From Russula earlei (lineage: Eukaryota > Basidiomycota > Agaricomycetes > Russulales > Russulaceae), in contig JAGFNK010000870.1 in assembly GCA_025769875.1 (NCBI GenBank), positions 1-19,552 on the forward strand: DNA of 19,552 bases, in the 5' to 3' direction. The position numbers and the translations under genes were made by a program. The notes below the pieces were generated by a model that saw nothing but the letters and a program-made list of their open reading frames with translations, had not been told where the DNA came from and did no database searches. Positions 9,618 through 17,486 of the stretch are shown piece after piece (the first letter of the stretch is position 1; every line of letters begins with the position of its first letter).

Positions 9618-10173
9618 ACTACAGCCAACATTGCAGTGCAGCTGTGGCCTGCGCATGCACAAGGTGAAAGGGACAGAGAGGAGCGAGGTTGTGCCTTAGA
9701 ATGCAATGTGTGCATGCAAGAGAGTGAGTGTGTGTGAGTGTTCTCAAGGGAATGGTTCACAGGCAGATGAGAAGTTTATCGCAGAGGTAAAAGCTCTTGA
9801 TTCGATTTCCCTGACCTACTGTACAAGATCGTAGCTACTTAAATACAAAAGTGCTACTCAAGAGTCCTGTTCTTCCTACTGCAAATCCGTGAGTGTGAGG
9901 TGATGACATTGGGGGTGAGACGCTAGGGCCAGTGAGCCCTTGTGTAGTGCATTGATGATGATATGCCTGCATCATCCAGGTCCATGTGTAGACATGTGGT
10001 GGGCAAGGACAATGCTTAAGGATGAGTGGGCTGGAGCCGAGGCAAGTGATGTTGATGGTGATTGACTTGAGCCATTGTCTGCTGACATGTGGCAAGGACT
10101 GCAGCAGGGATGTTGTCAAGAGGTGTTGGATATACAATCTGTCATATAGATTAATCCACTTCACTGTACCCAA
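9618..10173. other. non-coding spacer between gypsy-1 LTR and SINE
   Basis: I see no convincing gene in this 556-bp stretch. Open frames are short and have no recognisable motifs. It contains a GA/GT-rich patch at about 9715-9745. It could be relic sequence of an older repeat. Confidence 0.5.
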
Positions 10174-10246
10174 GGCTTGGTAGCTCAGTGGTTAGAGCAC
10201 CTGGTATATATCCAGGAGGTCCTGGGTTCAATCCCCAGTCCGGCCA
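10174..10246 (+). tRNA. tRNA-like sequence, probably pseudogene (apparent anticodon TAT)
   Basis: The cloverleaf can be drawn. Acceptor GGCTTGG pairs with TCCGGCC, with one T-C mismatch and two G-T pairs. The D stem is GCTC/GAGC, the anticodon stem is CCTGG/CCAGG and the T stem is CTGGG/CCCAG. The anticodon loop is TATATAT, so the residue at position 33, almost always U, is A, and the nominal anticodon would be UAU (Ile). The odd loop and mismatched acceptor argue against a working tRNA and for a SINE head. Confidence 0.5.
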
Positions 10247-10430
10247 TTTTCTTAATTGCACCAGGATATAAGGGAATCATGTGAGCGCATGTCAACCCCC
10301 TCCTCTGAGGTCCCCAGGTTGGGTCACATAGTGTTGAACCCACAAGTCGGACCCAAGAGGGTGGCAATGACTAAGCACCTCCTCTGAGGTCCCTCTATCT
10401 GTGGTTGCATTTCACAACAAGAGGTGAGTG
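10174..10430 (+). mobile_element. tRNA-derived SINE-like repeat
   Basis: A tRNA-shaped head (10174-10246) with A box TAGCTCAGTGG and B box GGTTCAATCCC is followed by a short T run (10247-10250) and a body of roughly 180 bp. Twice, at 10299-10314 and 10378-10393, the body carries the 16-mer CCTCCTCTGAGGTCCC. A Pol III-type internal promoter attached to an unrelated body is the hallmark of SINEs, which are moved by a LINE-encoded RT. The 3' end is uncertain and I see no clear poly(A) or target duplication. The minus-strand frame AGLGIEPRTSW through the head is a known kind of spurious ORF from tRNA sequence. A decaying tRNA gene next to unrelated DNA is the alternative. Confidence 0.55.
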
Positions 10431-10698
10431 TGCAAGAAAGGAAGAGGAAATGAAGGGAGAAGGGAGAGTGAATGTGTGGTGCATAAGGGGGCTTGTACAG
10501 CATCTGACAAAGAGCTAGAGAGAGAGCTGATATCCTTGACAAGTTGTTTGAATGTGTTGGGAGTGAACATTTTGGACACAGAAGGGGGAGGAGCCCAAGT
10601 TGATGACACAAAGATGAGCATTGGGCACATTGACATATAGGCCACCATGACATACATTGTACATGTACTTGAGCAAAAAGGAAGGTTGAGAGGGAAGC
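10431..10698. other. non-coding, nothing recognised
   Basis: The left part is purine-rich. A short plus-strand frame (10428-10640, 70 codons) contains KELERELISLTSCLNVLGVNIL, which could be helical, but no family is recognised. It starts within the SINE end and is probably chance. Confidence 0.4.
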
Positions 10699-10746
10699 GC
10701 AGATATGACAATGAAAAATGATGCAGATGCGACAATGAAAAATGAC
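10699..10746 (+). repeat. two-copy 24-bp tandem repeat
   Basis: GCAGATATGACAATGAAAAA at 10699 is repeated from 10723 as GCAGATGCGACAATGAAAAA. The 24-nt units differ at three positions. No function is apparent. Confidence 0.85.
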
Positions 10747-10815
10747 AGGAAATGATGGTGTGTCCATGCAAAGTTGATAAATTAGAGTTTGATGATTACC
10801 CCCCCAAAAAGGTCA

Positions 10816-10960
10816 AAGCTGCAGCTTGATGGCCCGACTTTGGCTTTTCAGATCATAGGCCAGGCCAAAGCTGTCATGAAGCTGTCACTCTGGCCCAGCT
10901 TGGCCTGGTTTATTTTGGCCTGGCTTGGCCTGGCTCATGGCCTGAAGCCAGGCTGGGCAC
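10816..10960. repeat. GGCCTGG/AGCTTGG-rich inverted repeat block
   Basis: The block contains the palindrome AAGCTGCAGCTT (10816-10827). CCAGGCCAAAGCTG (10860-10873) is inverted against CAGCTTGGCCTGG (10896-10908). Further GGCCTGGCTTGGCCTGG units follow to about 10945. It abuts the truncated copia element and may mark a rearrangement point. Confidence 0.65.
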
Positions 10961-10967
10961 AACCCTA

Positions 10968-12422
10968 ATTGTCACATTGCCCCCTGGGAAGTGTGCCATT
11001 GGTTCCAGATGGTTTATAAAAGTGAAATACAATGCTGATGGCACCCTGGACCACTACAAAGCCAGACTGGTTGCCAAAGGCTACTCCCAGCACCCAGGCT
11101 TCAATTTCAAAGAGACCATTGCCCCCACTGTCAGATATTCCACCATCAGGATCATTTTGGCCTTGGCAGCTCTGGAGGACCTTGAACTTCACTCTGTGGA
11201 CATCTCTCATGCTTATCTCAATGGTGAGCTGGAGGAGATCTACATGAAGCAACCTGAAGGCTTTGAGATCGGTGGACCAGATCATATCTGCAAGCTCAGG
11301 AAGTTGCTCTATGGCCTCAAGCAAGCAGGGAGAGTTTGGAACAAGACTCTCCATTCTGTGCTCTTGTCTATTGGCTTCCAGCATCTCCAATCGGATCATG
11401 GAATCTATATTTACCTCAGGGATGGTGTGTGGATCCTAATGCCTGTCTTTGTGGATGATATCACCCTAGCTGGCAAGGATGGTGCCAAAATTGACACTGT
11501 CATCCAAGAGCTGTCTTCCCACTTCAAGCTTTGAGATCTGGGCCCCGCCACTCAACTCCTAGGCATAGAGATTCACAGAGATCGCTCCCAGTGTTGCCTC
11601 TCCCTCTCCCAAAGTCAGTTCATCACCAACCTTCTCCAGGAGCTTGGACTACATGATTGCAAGCCTGTATCAACTTCTCTCAACACTGGACTTTGCCGTT
11701 CCACCTCCATGAGCCCTCAGACAGAGGCAGACACTCTGGAGATGTGCCAATACCACTACATCTCTGTTGTGGGCTCCCTGATATATCTAGCACTCACTAC
11801 CAGACCAGACATCACATTTGCTGCCAGAGTCCTTGCCAGATTCAACTCCAATCCTGGTCTACCTCATTGGCAAGCTGCAAAGCATGTGCTTCACTATTTG
11901 AAGGGCACCATTGATCTCAAACTTGTTTACAAGCCCTCTGATTCACCAGAACACTTCATCACATACTCAGATTCAGATCATGGAGGCAATCCTGACAATG
12001 GGAAGTCCACTGGAGGCTATGTAGTCAAGATTGGCATTGGAGTGGTCTCCTGGAGCTCAAAGCTGCAGTCCCTAGTCGCCTTGTCCACCACTGAGGCAGA
12101 ACACATGTCAGCTGTTGAAGCTGGAAAGGAGATCCTCTGGTTGTGCCAATTTATGGGGGAGCTTGGATACAAGATCTCTGGACCATCACTGCTCAGGATG
12201 GACAACCAGTCAGCCATTGCAGTAAGCAAGAACCCTGAGCACCATGGGAAGATGAAGCATCTTTCCCTTCGCCTCTTTTGGTTGAGGGATGCAGTTCAGG
12301 ATGGCCTGATTGCAACCACATTTGTGACAACACAGGATATGGCTGCAGACATTCTCACCAAGGCCTTGGATCAGATAAAGGTACTTAAGTTCATTGGTAT
12401 GCTTGGATTATCATGTGGCTAA
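10968..12422 (+). pseudogene. Ty1/copia reverse transcriptase-RNase H, 5'-truncated, one stop
   Basis: A single frame from about 10968 to TAA at 12420-12422 encodes the last part of a copia-type Pol. It opens in the conserved LPPGKCAIGSRW box, followed by HYKARLVAKGYSQ and ETIAPTVR. Next are the catalytic regions VDISHAYLNGEL and VFVDDITLAG, where copia RTs usually have YVDD. Connection residues (GLPHWQAAKHVLHYLKGT) lead into RNase H with YSDSDHGG, STTEAE, MDNQSA and ADILTK. The only break is TGA at 11532-11534, in a KLRDLG-like context, so CGA to TGA. Gag, protease and integrase are missing; truncation occurs at about 10968 against a GGCC-rich repeat. It is better preserved than either gypsy element. 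Confidence 0.95.
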
Positions 12423-12443
12423 GTGACCAGAGCCTTGTACTGA

Positions 12444-12690
12444 CATGGGGAGTGTCATTGTGAATTATTACTGATGCACTGTAGATATCACTCTGGGGTG
12501 TCAGCACAATGCTCCAGATAGTAGTTCCATTATTTGGATTGATTTATGGCTTAGTCAGGTCAATATTACAGGCAGAGGAGCAGTAGTATACCTTAGTCTC
12601 AATTGCTCCTCTGCAGGCGTGTAGTAGTTTGACTCCTCATAACAATACTAGTCTCAATTGCTCCTCTGCAGTTCCCTTTGAGTCTTGTGG
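12444..12690 (+). repeat. copia polypurine tract and start of 3' LTR
   Basis: Just after the Pol stop lies CATGGGGAG (12444-12452), a short purine tract of the kind that primes plus-strand DNA. It is followed by TGTCATTGTG at 12453, a typical LTR start. The end of the LTR cannot be fixed because the 5' copy is missing; the limit given is where minus-strand coding of another sequence begins. The block holds the direct and inverted repeats at 12572-12671. Confidence 0.5.
12572..12671. repeat. 23-bp direct repeat and 11-bp hairpin in copia LTR
   Basis: A 23-bp sequence ending GCTCCTCTGCAG occurs identically at 12594-12616 and 12649-12671 (period 55). Upstream GCAGAGGAGCA (12572-12582) is the exact reverse complement of TGCTCCTCTGC (12604-12614 and 12659-12669), so alternative hairpins are possible. 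Confidence 0.85.
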
Positions 12691-12701
12691 ACATAAGGGT
12701 G

Positions 12702-13027
12702 CTAATAGGTTGCTGATTTAACATGCATTGGGTGAGCTCTGTAGTGTCCTTGAGACTTAAGACTTTCTTGCTGCAATCCATATCTGATACAGTAAATCAG
12801 TTTTTTGGCTTTTTGGCTTTCAGTATGAGCAATCAGGGGCTGGTGAGATAAATGCAGGATTGAGACAAAAATCCTTGAGACAAAGTCCCCCATGAAGGGG
12901 GGGTCTCCAAAAATTTTATCCCAGGTCCTTGTGAACCCAAAGGCATAGTGCATTGCACCACAAAGGTGCTCCACATGTCTTTGTCTTTGGTGGAGCAAAA
13001 TCCACCAGTATGGCATACCATTATACC
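12702..13027 (-). pseudogene. fragment of unknown protein, truncated at an LTR
   Basis: The minus-strand frame is coherent and not low-complexity. It reads RYNGMPYWWILLHQRQRHVE, then GAMHYAFGFTRTWDKIFGDP, PFMGDFVSRIF and LHLSHQPLIAHTES, ending at TAG 12702-12704. It is rich in aromatic and His residues and has mixed codon use. Coding-like character begins where the LTR of gypsy-2 starts (13028). The simplest reading is that the LTR element cut this gene, with the upstream part beyond the other end of gypsy-2. It may be a host gene or another transposon protein; I do not recognise the family. Confidence 0.4.
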
Positions 13028-13487
13028 TGTTATGAATCACTCCTTACCCCCCTTAGTGCCTTACCACCATGACATCATATGATGACTACCTTTACCCTCA
13101 ATGGAACAACCATGTCATTATCCTCACTCCAAGGCCTCATTCAGGCTCTCTCCAATACCCAGTCACCAACTCCCTCTCAGAGGGACATACACCATAAAGA
13201 CAATGTGATTGAGAATGTGTCAGGAGTGTTACCAAGTGGTTTGGGGTCCAGAAGATGCCGGAACAACTGAACTATGGACTGCACTGTTTTCATCATGTGT
13301 GCATCAGATCTTGATCATTTATGTCCATTGATATCATGTTCAGAATGCATTAATCGTATATTTCTGAAGATGTACAAAGCAATGAGTAGCATTGCTTCTG
13401 TCCCAGATGTTCCTGTACCGCCACATACATCGCTTCCTTGATTAGGAAAGTACTTATGACACTGAGATTGCTACTAGGGAAGCACTT

Positions 13488-13537
13488 AATGCTTCCAGCA
13501 CCAAGATTGTTTACATAGAAGCAACCTCGCTTCTATG
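13488..13537. repeat. paired hairpins with GAAGCA/TGCTTC in the LTR
   Basis: GGAAGCA (13488-13494) pairs with TGCTTCC (13500-13506). CATAGAAGC (13514-13522) pairs with GCTTCTATG (13529-13537). Both are perfect. More GCTTC copies lie within about 150 bp on either side. They sit upstream of the TATA-like box, in the enhancer part of the LTR. Confidence 0.75.
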
Positions 13538-13602
13538 AGCCACCTTTTGCTTCTATAGCACCGACCAGTACTACAGTAGCACAAACCCTATCCCTGTAGG
13601 GC

Positions 13603-13610
13603 TATAGAAA
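13603..13610 (+). promoter_or_regulatory. TATA-like box of the gypsy-2 LTR
   Basis: TATAGAAA followed by GCCCCCC lies about 265 bp before the proposed LTR end. The other LTR-like region at 17159 has the related arrangement TATATAAGCCCC. Confidence 0.4.
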
Positions 13611-14008
13611 GCCCCCCAAGTCTGTAGCAGTTGAGCCTTAAGCTCAACTTAGTTTGCCAATCCCAAACAGTTGACTCATACCCCATCTGCAGAGCCCCTC
13701 TCATCCTGTTGCCATACTCCAGAAGGATCTAACACTCCTTCCCCTCCATGAGTATTGCTTGCTTGACTCATGCATATCTGCATTGGTAGGACATGTTTAT
13801 AGATGTGACCATTGATCTTATTTAAGGCACTTTGGAGCCTTACCATAAGTTGAGCTTCTATCACAGACATTGCTGTGAAAGCGAACCAGAATTAGGCAGG
13901 AAGCCTTAGGACTAGGATCTAGTCATCATACAGTCAGCAACCTACACTGAAGCAGTCAAGGGAGAGAACCTATACAGACCTCTCCATGACAAGAAGAAGG
14001 TGTAATAC

Positions 14009-15019
14009 ATGACTCTTGACAAGCAGCATGGTTGGACACATGCATACTTCTGTAAAGACCCCTACTGTCATTGGCATAGACAGTGGTAAGCAGGCACACA
14101 AGTCCTGACTCCCTAGGAAAGGCAGTGGCAAGTGGACAAACTGGAGATCGAAGGTGAACATAGCATACGTGTAAAGTTAAACCAGAAATCGAAGCAAGGA
14201 ACCAAATTTGGTTGGTTCAAAGCTAGAGAGAGGGACGATCTACCCTCAGGAATCAAAGGGACTGCCATCTGGTGTTGGGCAGACCAGGAAGGACCCAACA
14301 GATACAAGGTCCAATATAAAGGAAGCTACCTTCCTTGTGAATACATCAACAATCAGTGGTACTTTGTTGATTACCACAAAGGATGTCCCTATGCAGAAGA
14401 GGACAAAGACATTGATGAATATAAGGTTCTAGGTCTAGGAATCAAGATAGATCCTTATACTACTCATTGGGAACCCTGCAGCCCAGATGACGCAGCTCCA
14501 TTGATACAAAAGTCATCAAGTGGAGAAACAGAGAAGTCGGACCCTCCAACTATAGACCAGAAAGCAGAAGCACCAGAAGTATTGAAGCTAGCTGAAAGAC
14601 TGGAGCAGACAGTACACCTCTCACCCATTGAACCAACAATTGTTGAAGAACCAGAAGAATCAGTTGAAATGGCTACCATTGCAGTGACACAGATGGCCAC
14701 CATTACCGCCCAGACAGCAGGTGGAAGAACAGGGCCTACCATTGTAGTAAACCCTGGAGATGGCCCACCTGGTGCAGGAGGACCACCTGGAGGTGGAGGA
14801 GTCCCCTTTGGACCTGCAAGTCCACCAGCCCCAGGAGGAGGACCACCTGCAGCACCTCCTGTAGGACCAGGAGTGAACCTGGCACCCCAGCCGGCACCAG
14901 GCCCCCATGGAGGCAATGGATCTCTGAAAGGAGACCCTTCTGAAGTCTTTAAAGGAGACAGAAAGAAGACAAAGTACTTCATCCAAGATTTCAATCTGTG
15001 GAATCTGCTTAACAGTGAC
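14009..15019 (+). pseudogene. gypsy-2 Gag, N-terminal part (interrupted)
   Basis: The likely start is ATG at 14009-14011, which opens MTLDKQHGWTHAYF. The frame continues through TAA (about 14084-14088) and TAG (14114-14116), both one C-to-T step from Gln codons, and then stays open to the insertion at 15020. Visible parts are a leader with Cys/His residues and a compact Trp/Tyr-rich segment (FGWFKARERDD, AIWCWADQEGP, GSYLPCEY, WYFVDYHKGCPY). An acidic Ser/Glu linker and a Pro/Gly-rich stretch follow at about 14750-14910. The beginning of a capsid-like domain (KGDPSEVFKGDRKKTKYFIQ) leads to NLLNSD at the breakpoint. The N-terminal domain is unrecognised by me. Confidence 0.8.
15015..15019 (+). 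repeat. target-site duplication GTGAC, left copy
   Basis: GTGAC precedes the insert start TGTTATG. The same five bases follow the insert end at 17487-17491, and the gag reading resumes immediately after. Confidence 0.75.
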
Positions 15020-15049
15020 TGTTATGAACCAAGGCCAGATCCTGACCAT

Positions 15050-16090
15050 ATATTGTCCTGTAGCGAACCAGTCCAGGGCACGCTGTGTTTGTGGGGCAGG
15101 ACGGTAGTCTGGAGCGAATGTCTTCCGCCCAAGAGCAAGGAAAAGGGGAGGAAGGGATGTGTAAGAGAATAAAGACCTGCTGGTGGCTATGAAGGAGCAG
15201 CAAGGAGGGGATGGACCGAAGGCAAAAGGGGAGAGGCGAGCAGTAGAGTCGAGCAAGAGTGGAGACAAAGACAAAGGCCTGCGGAGACATAGAGGGCAGC
15301 CGAAAAGTGATGGGATGACATGATGATGGCAATTAATAGATGTGAGAAGAGGCGTAGTGACATCGTTTGCTGACAGACCTTTCTCTTTTGTGGCTTGAGA
15401 CAGATTGGAACAGAATAAAAGGGGTCAGAGGGATCAATTTTTCTCCCTCAAATATGAGCGACATTCTATGCTATTTGAATGAATTTGTGTCAAGTGGAGA
15501 AGGGGACCTAAAAATGGGGAGCACAAGACGGGGGGAGAACACAAAGGGAGAATGCATATGGAGTCAAGTCAAAGGCCGATCAAAGTATGATAGGATGAAG
15601 GGGTAGTGTAGTAACTGTGTAAAAGGAAAACGAAGCCATGAGTACAGTACCTGATGCTCAAAATTGAACTAAAACTCCTGAGGAACATCCGTGAGGTGAG
15701 GATGTGGCTGCGAGGCTGCAAAGTGAAATGCGATCACATTCGGCGTGATGCTCGGTGAAAGGCCGTCGAGACTTGTGAGAGGTGGTCAAGGAGACGTGAG
15801 GGGACACGACAGTATCAGGCGGCCTAAGGCATGTGTGCAGGATGAAAGAGGTTCGAGATTTGTCAAGATGGGGTTGAGATGTCAATGAAAGGAGTTGGGA
15901 GAACATGGAGGAGGAGGTGAGGCGGCGAGGTGAAAGAGACAAAGGAGAAATGACAAGGACAGAGTGGCAATGTAAGGCATACGGAGAGGATGAAAGAGAG
16001 CCGATAAGAGTGGGTAAAAGGCAGGGTGTAGCGCGGGTGCTGTGTTGAAGCAGATGGGCGCAGGTTATGATAAAAGCGATAAGATCCTTA
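15050..16090. other. CpG-rich, purine-rich sequence without recognised gene
   Basis: This 1-kb stretch within the insert has dense GA-rich sequence on the plus strand and many CpGs compared with the flanking gag. The longest minus-strand frame (15658-16101) is Ser/Leu/His-rich and shows no motif. It may be U3 of a long LTR or a younger nested insert. Confidence 0.45.
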
Positions 16091-16094
16091 AGAT

Positions 16095-16237
16095 CTATCA
16101 AAGATATTTCAGTATTGTGTAAGACAAGACTGTAAATCAGTAATACCTATCAAAGATATCTACAACGCATGATTAGATGCGATAGATAAGATAGGAAACA
16201 GTAAGTACTCACTTCAGTATTGTGTAAGACAAGACTG
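16095..16237 (+). repeat. duplicated 25-bp and 13-bp motifs
   Basis: A 25-bp sequence beginning TTCAGTATTGTG is present at 16108-16132 and again, identical, at 16213-16237. The 13-mer CTATCAAAGATAT occurs at 16095-16107 and 16147-16159. They lie just upstream of a TTAAATA-like element (about 16264). Confidence 0.85.
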
Positions 16238-16375
16238 AAGCGATCTAGCTAATTGAGTGCCTCTTAAATACGCGAAAGCGTCTCTAAGCAAAGTAATCAT
16301 AACTACCAACTTGTATCATAAAGGATCAGTTGTTAGTAGCTACCGATTGTCATCAATTAACTTATCATTGTAACA

Positions 16376-16490
16376 TACGCAGGCTGCAGCATCTGAGCTG
16401 AGCCGGTCCGGGCTGATCTGATGCGTGAACGACACGCGTGAGCCGGGAGCGCCCAGTCCGTGGGAGCCGACGCGTTAACGCGACTGGGCT
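16376..16490. repeat. CpG-dense palindromic block
   Basis: About 115 bp hold roughly sixteen CpGs. They include palindromes CACGCGTG (16433-16440) and CGCGTTAACGCG (16471-16482), and GCCCAGTC (16451-16458) inverted as GACTGGGC (16482-16489). The composition contrasts with the CpG-poor gag on either side of the insert. Confidence 0.75.
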
Positions 16491-16920
16491 GTGATTACAT
16501 CAGACTGCCCAAAGCAGTGGTAATCTCAACATGCTGATTGATGTGGAGCAAATGGTGGAGATGTTGTCCAGGGTATTGTTGATGCTACTCAGGTGGGGCA
16601 TGTGGATGAGGGAGGTGCAAGGCGCAGACATATGTTTTCATGGCACAGGGATTCTGTCGTGACTTTGCGGCTAGTGGGATTAGTCACCTTACAGTCCTGT
16701 TTCACTCAAGAGAGACCTCTCTCACTTTACATCACCAACACACTTCTGTTTGTTGGGCTTCCCCTCCTGCGGTGCAAGATATCGCTATTGCAAAGGCACT
16801 ATGACACGACTAGGCACCCATTTCCTAATAGGGTAATCATCACGTGGCAGCCACATGGCCACTCAGCCACCAAGGACCCGAATCAGCAGCATAAACTCCT
16901 CTAACTCATTGCATAACTCT

Positions 16921-17040
16921 TATGACATCATTTAGCTCCAATAACATCATGGCTGACTGAGTGGCTCCACAATGACCTCATGGGCTCACTAAGCGCCCCA
17001 CAGTGACATCATAAAGATGTCATCGCTCCACAATGATCAG
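16921..17040. promoter_or_regulatory. ~30-bp repeat array with TGACATCA-like sites
   Basis: Four imperfect units start near 16936, 16965, 16996 and 17026 with CTCCA/CCCCA followed by AATGACCTCA-like sequence. TGACATCA occurs at 16923-16930 and 17004-17011. TGACATC (17004-17010) is also inverted as GATGTCA (17016-17022). The sites resemble binding sites of bZIP/CRE-type factors and lie about 120-240 bp upstream of a TATA box. A role as LTR enhancer is inference. Confidence 0.55.
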
Positions 17041-17158
17041 TAATATGCTCAGTAAGCCTGAAACCTGACACAAGCAACTTTATGCCCCTGTACTCCTATT
17101 GGAGGGTACCAAGGAGTCTAGAATAGTTCCAACTCTTTGTAATCGACCCTGTACACAT

Positions 17159-17165
17159 TATATAA
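17159..17165 (+). promoter_or_regulatory. TATA box of LTR-like region
   Basis: TATATAA followed by GCCCC lies 322 bp before the insert end at 17486, a plausible R-U5 distance. It supports reading 16500-17486 as part of an LTR in plus orientation. Confidence 0.5.
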
Positions 17166-17486
17166 GCCCCAATGTAGCATGGCAGTTGTCAGACTGTCCA
17201 TTTGTGATACTCTCATCTTCCTGGGTACTCCCCCATGACCACTCAGTTTAAAGACTCCTCTCATCTCCAAGGTACTCTTCAACGACCACCTTGTCTAAAG
17301 CCCCCTCGCTACACTGGCCTCCATCCTTTGCCTTTGTCTCCAGCAACATCTGCCAGTACCCCTCTGGTACCTCCTCATTGTTTGGCTCGTCCTCCTGTTC
17401 AACACCATCTACACCACATATCATCTGTTCCAACCCTTGCCCACCTGCTCCTGAGTCCTTAGTGATCAGCAGTATGTGTCTTGACA

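Larger units (their letters stand above)
13028..13869 (+). repeat. probable 5' LTR of gypsy-2
   Basis: The proposed LTR starts TGTTATGAATCA, exactly where the minus-strand protein fragment is cut, and ends CACAGACA at 13869, 139 bp before the gag ATG. ATACC (13023-13027) would be its target duplication. A TATA-like TATAGAAA at 13603-13610 is followed by the purine-poor U5-like region. The start resembles TGTTATGAACCA at 15020. Ends are unconfirmed because the partner LTR is outside the window. The short open frame at 13079-13270 lies within it and is not counted as a gene. Confidence 0.5.
15020..17486. mobile_element. 2.47-kb LTR-type insertion in gypsy-2 gag
   Basis: The insert starts TGTTATG, ends CTTGACA and is flanked by GTGAC on both sides. 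Gag reads NLLNSD before it and NPTMTIPMK after it. TG...CA ends with a 5-bp duplication are the mark of integrase-mediated insertion. I find no gag or pol inside and no obvious pair of direct LTRs. It may be a solo LTR that later received another insertion, or a non-autonomous element. About 15050-16499 is CpG-rich and unrecognised. About 16500-17486 looks like LTR U3-R-U5, with a TATA box at 17159-17165. Short open frames in it show no known motif. Confidence 0.65.

Noticed and set aside
10185..10367. 60-codon minus-strand frame containing GLGIEPRTSW
   Set aside because: It is a translation of the tRNA-like head and SINE body, a known type of spurious ORF.
10960..10970. CCCTAA telomere-like hexamer
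   Set aside because: Only one copy is present, with no tandem array.
13079..13270. 63-codon plus-strand frame MTTFTLNGTTMSLSSLQGLI
   Set aside because: It lies in the proposed LTR of gypsy-2, is short and has no recognised domain. A stray gag start could not be excluded but is not supported.
15658..16101. 147-codon minus-strand frame in the insertion
   Set aside because: It is Ser/Leu/His-rich with no motif, in purine-rich DNA where such frames arise by chance.
16108..16237. Possible CRISPR-like repeat-spacer pattern
   Set aside because: There are only two copies of the 25-bp unit with no regular array, and the context is eukaryotic retroelement DNA.
17000..17007. ACAGTGAC as alternative right target duplication of the insertion
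   Set aside because: Gag reading resumes only after GTGAC at 17487-17491, so the copy at 17000 is a chance match within the repeat array.
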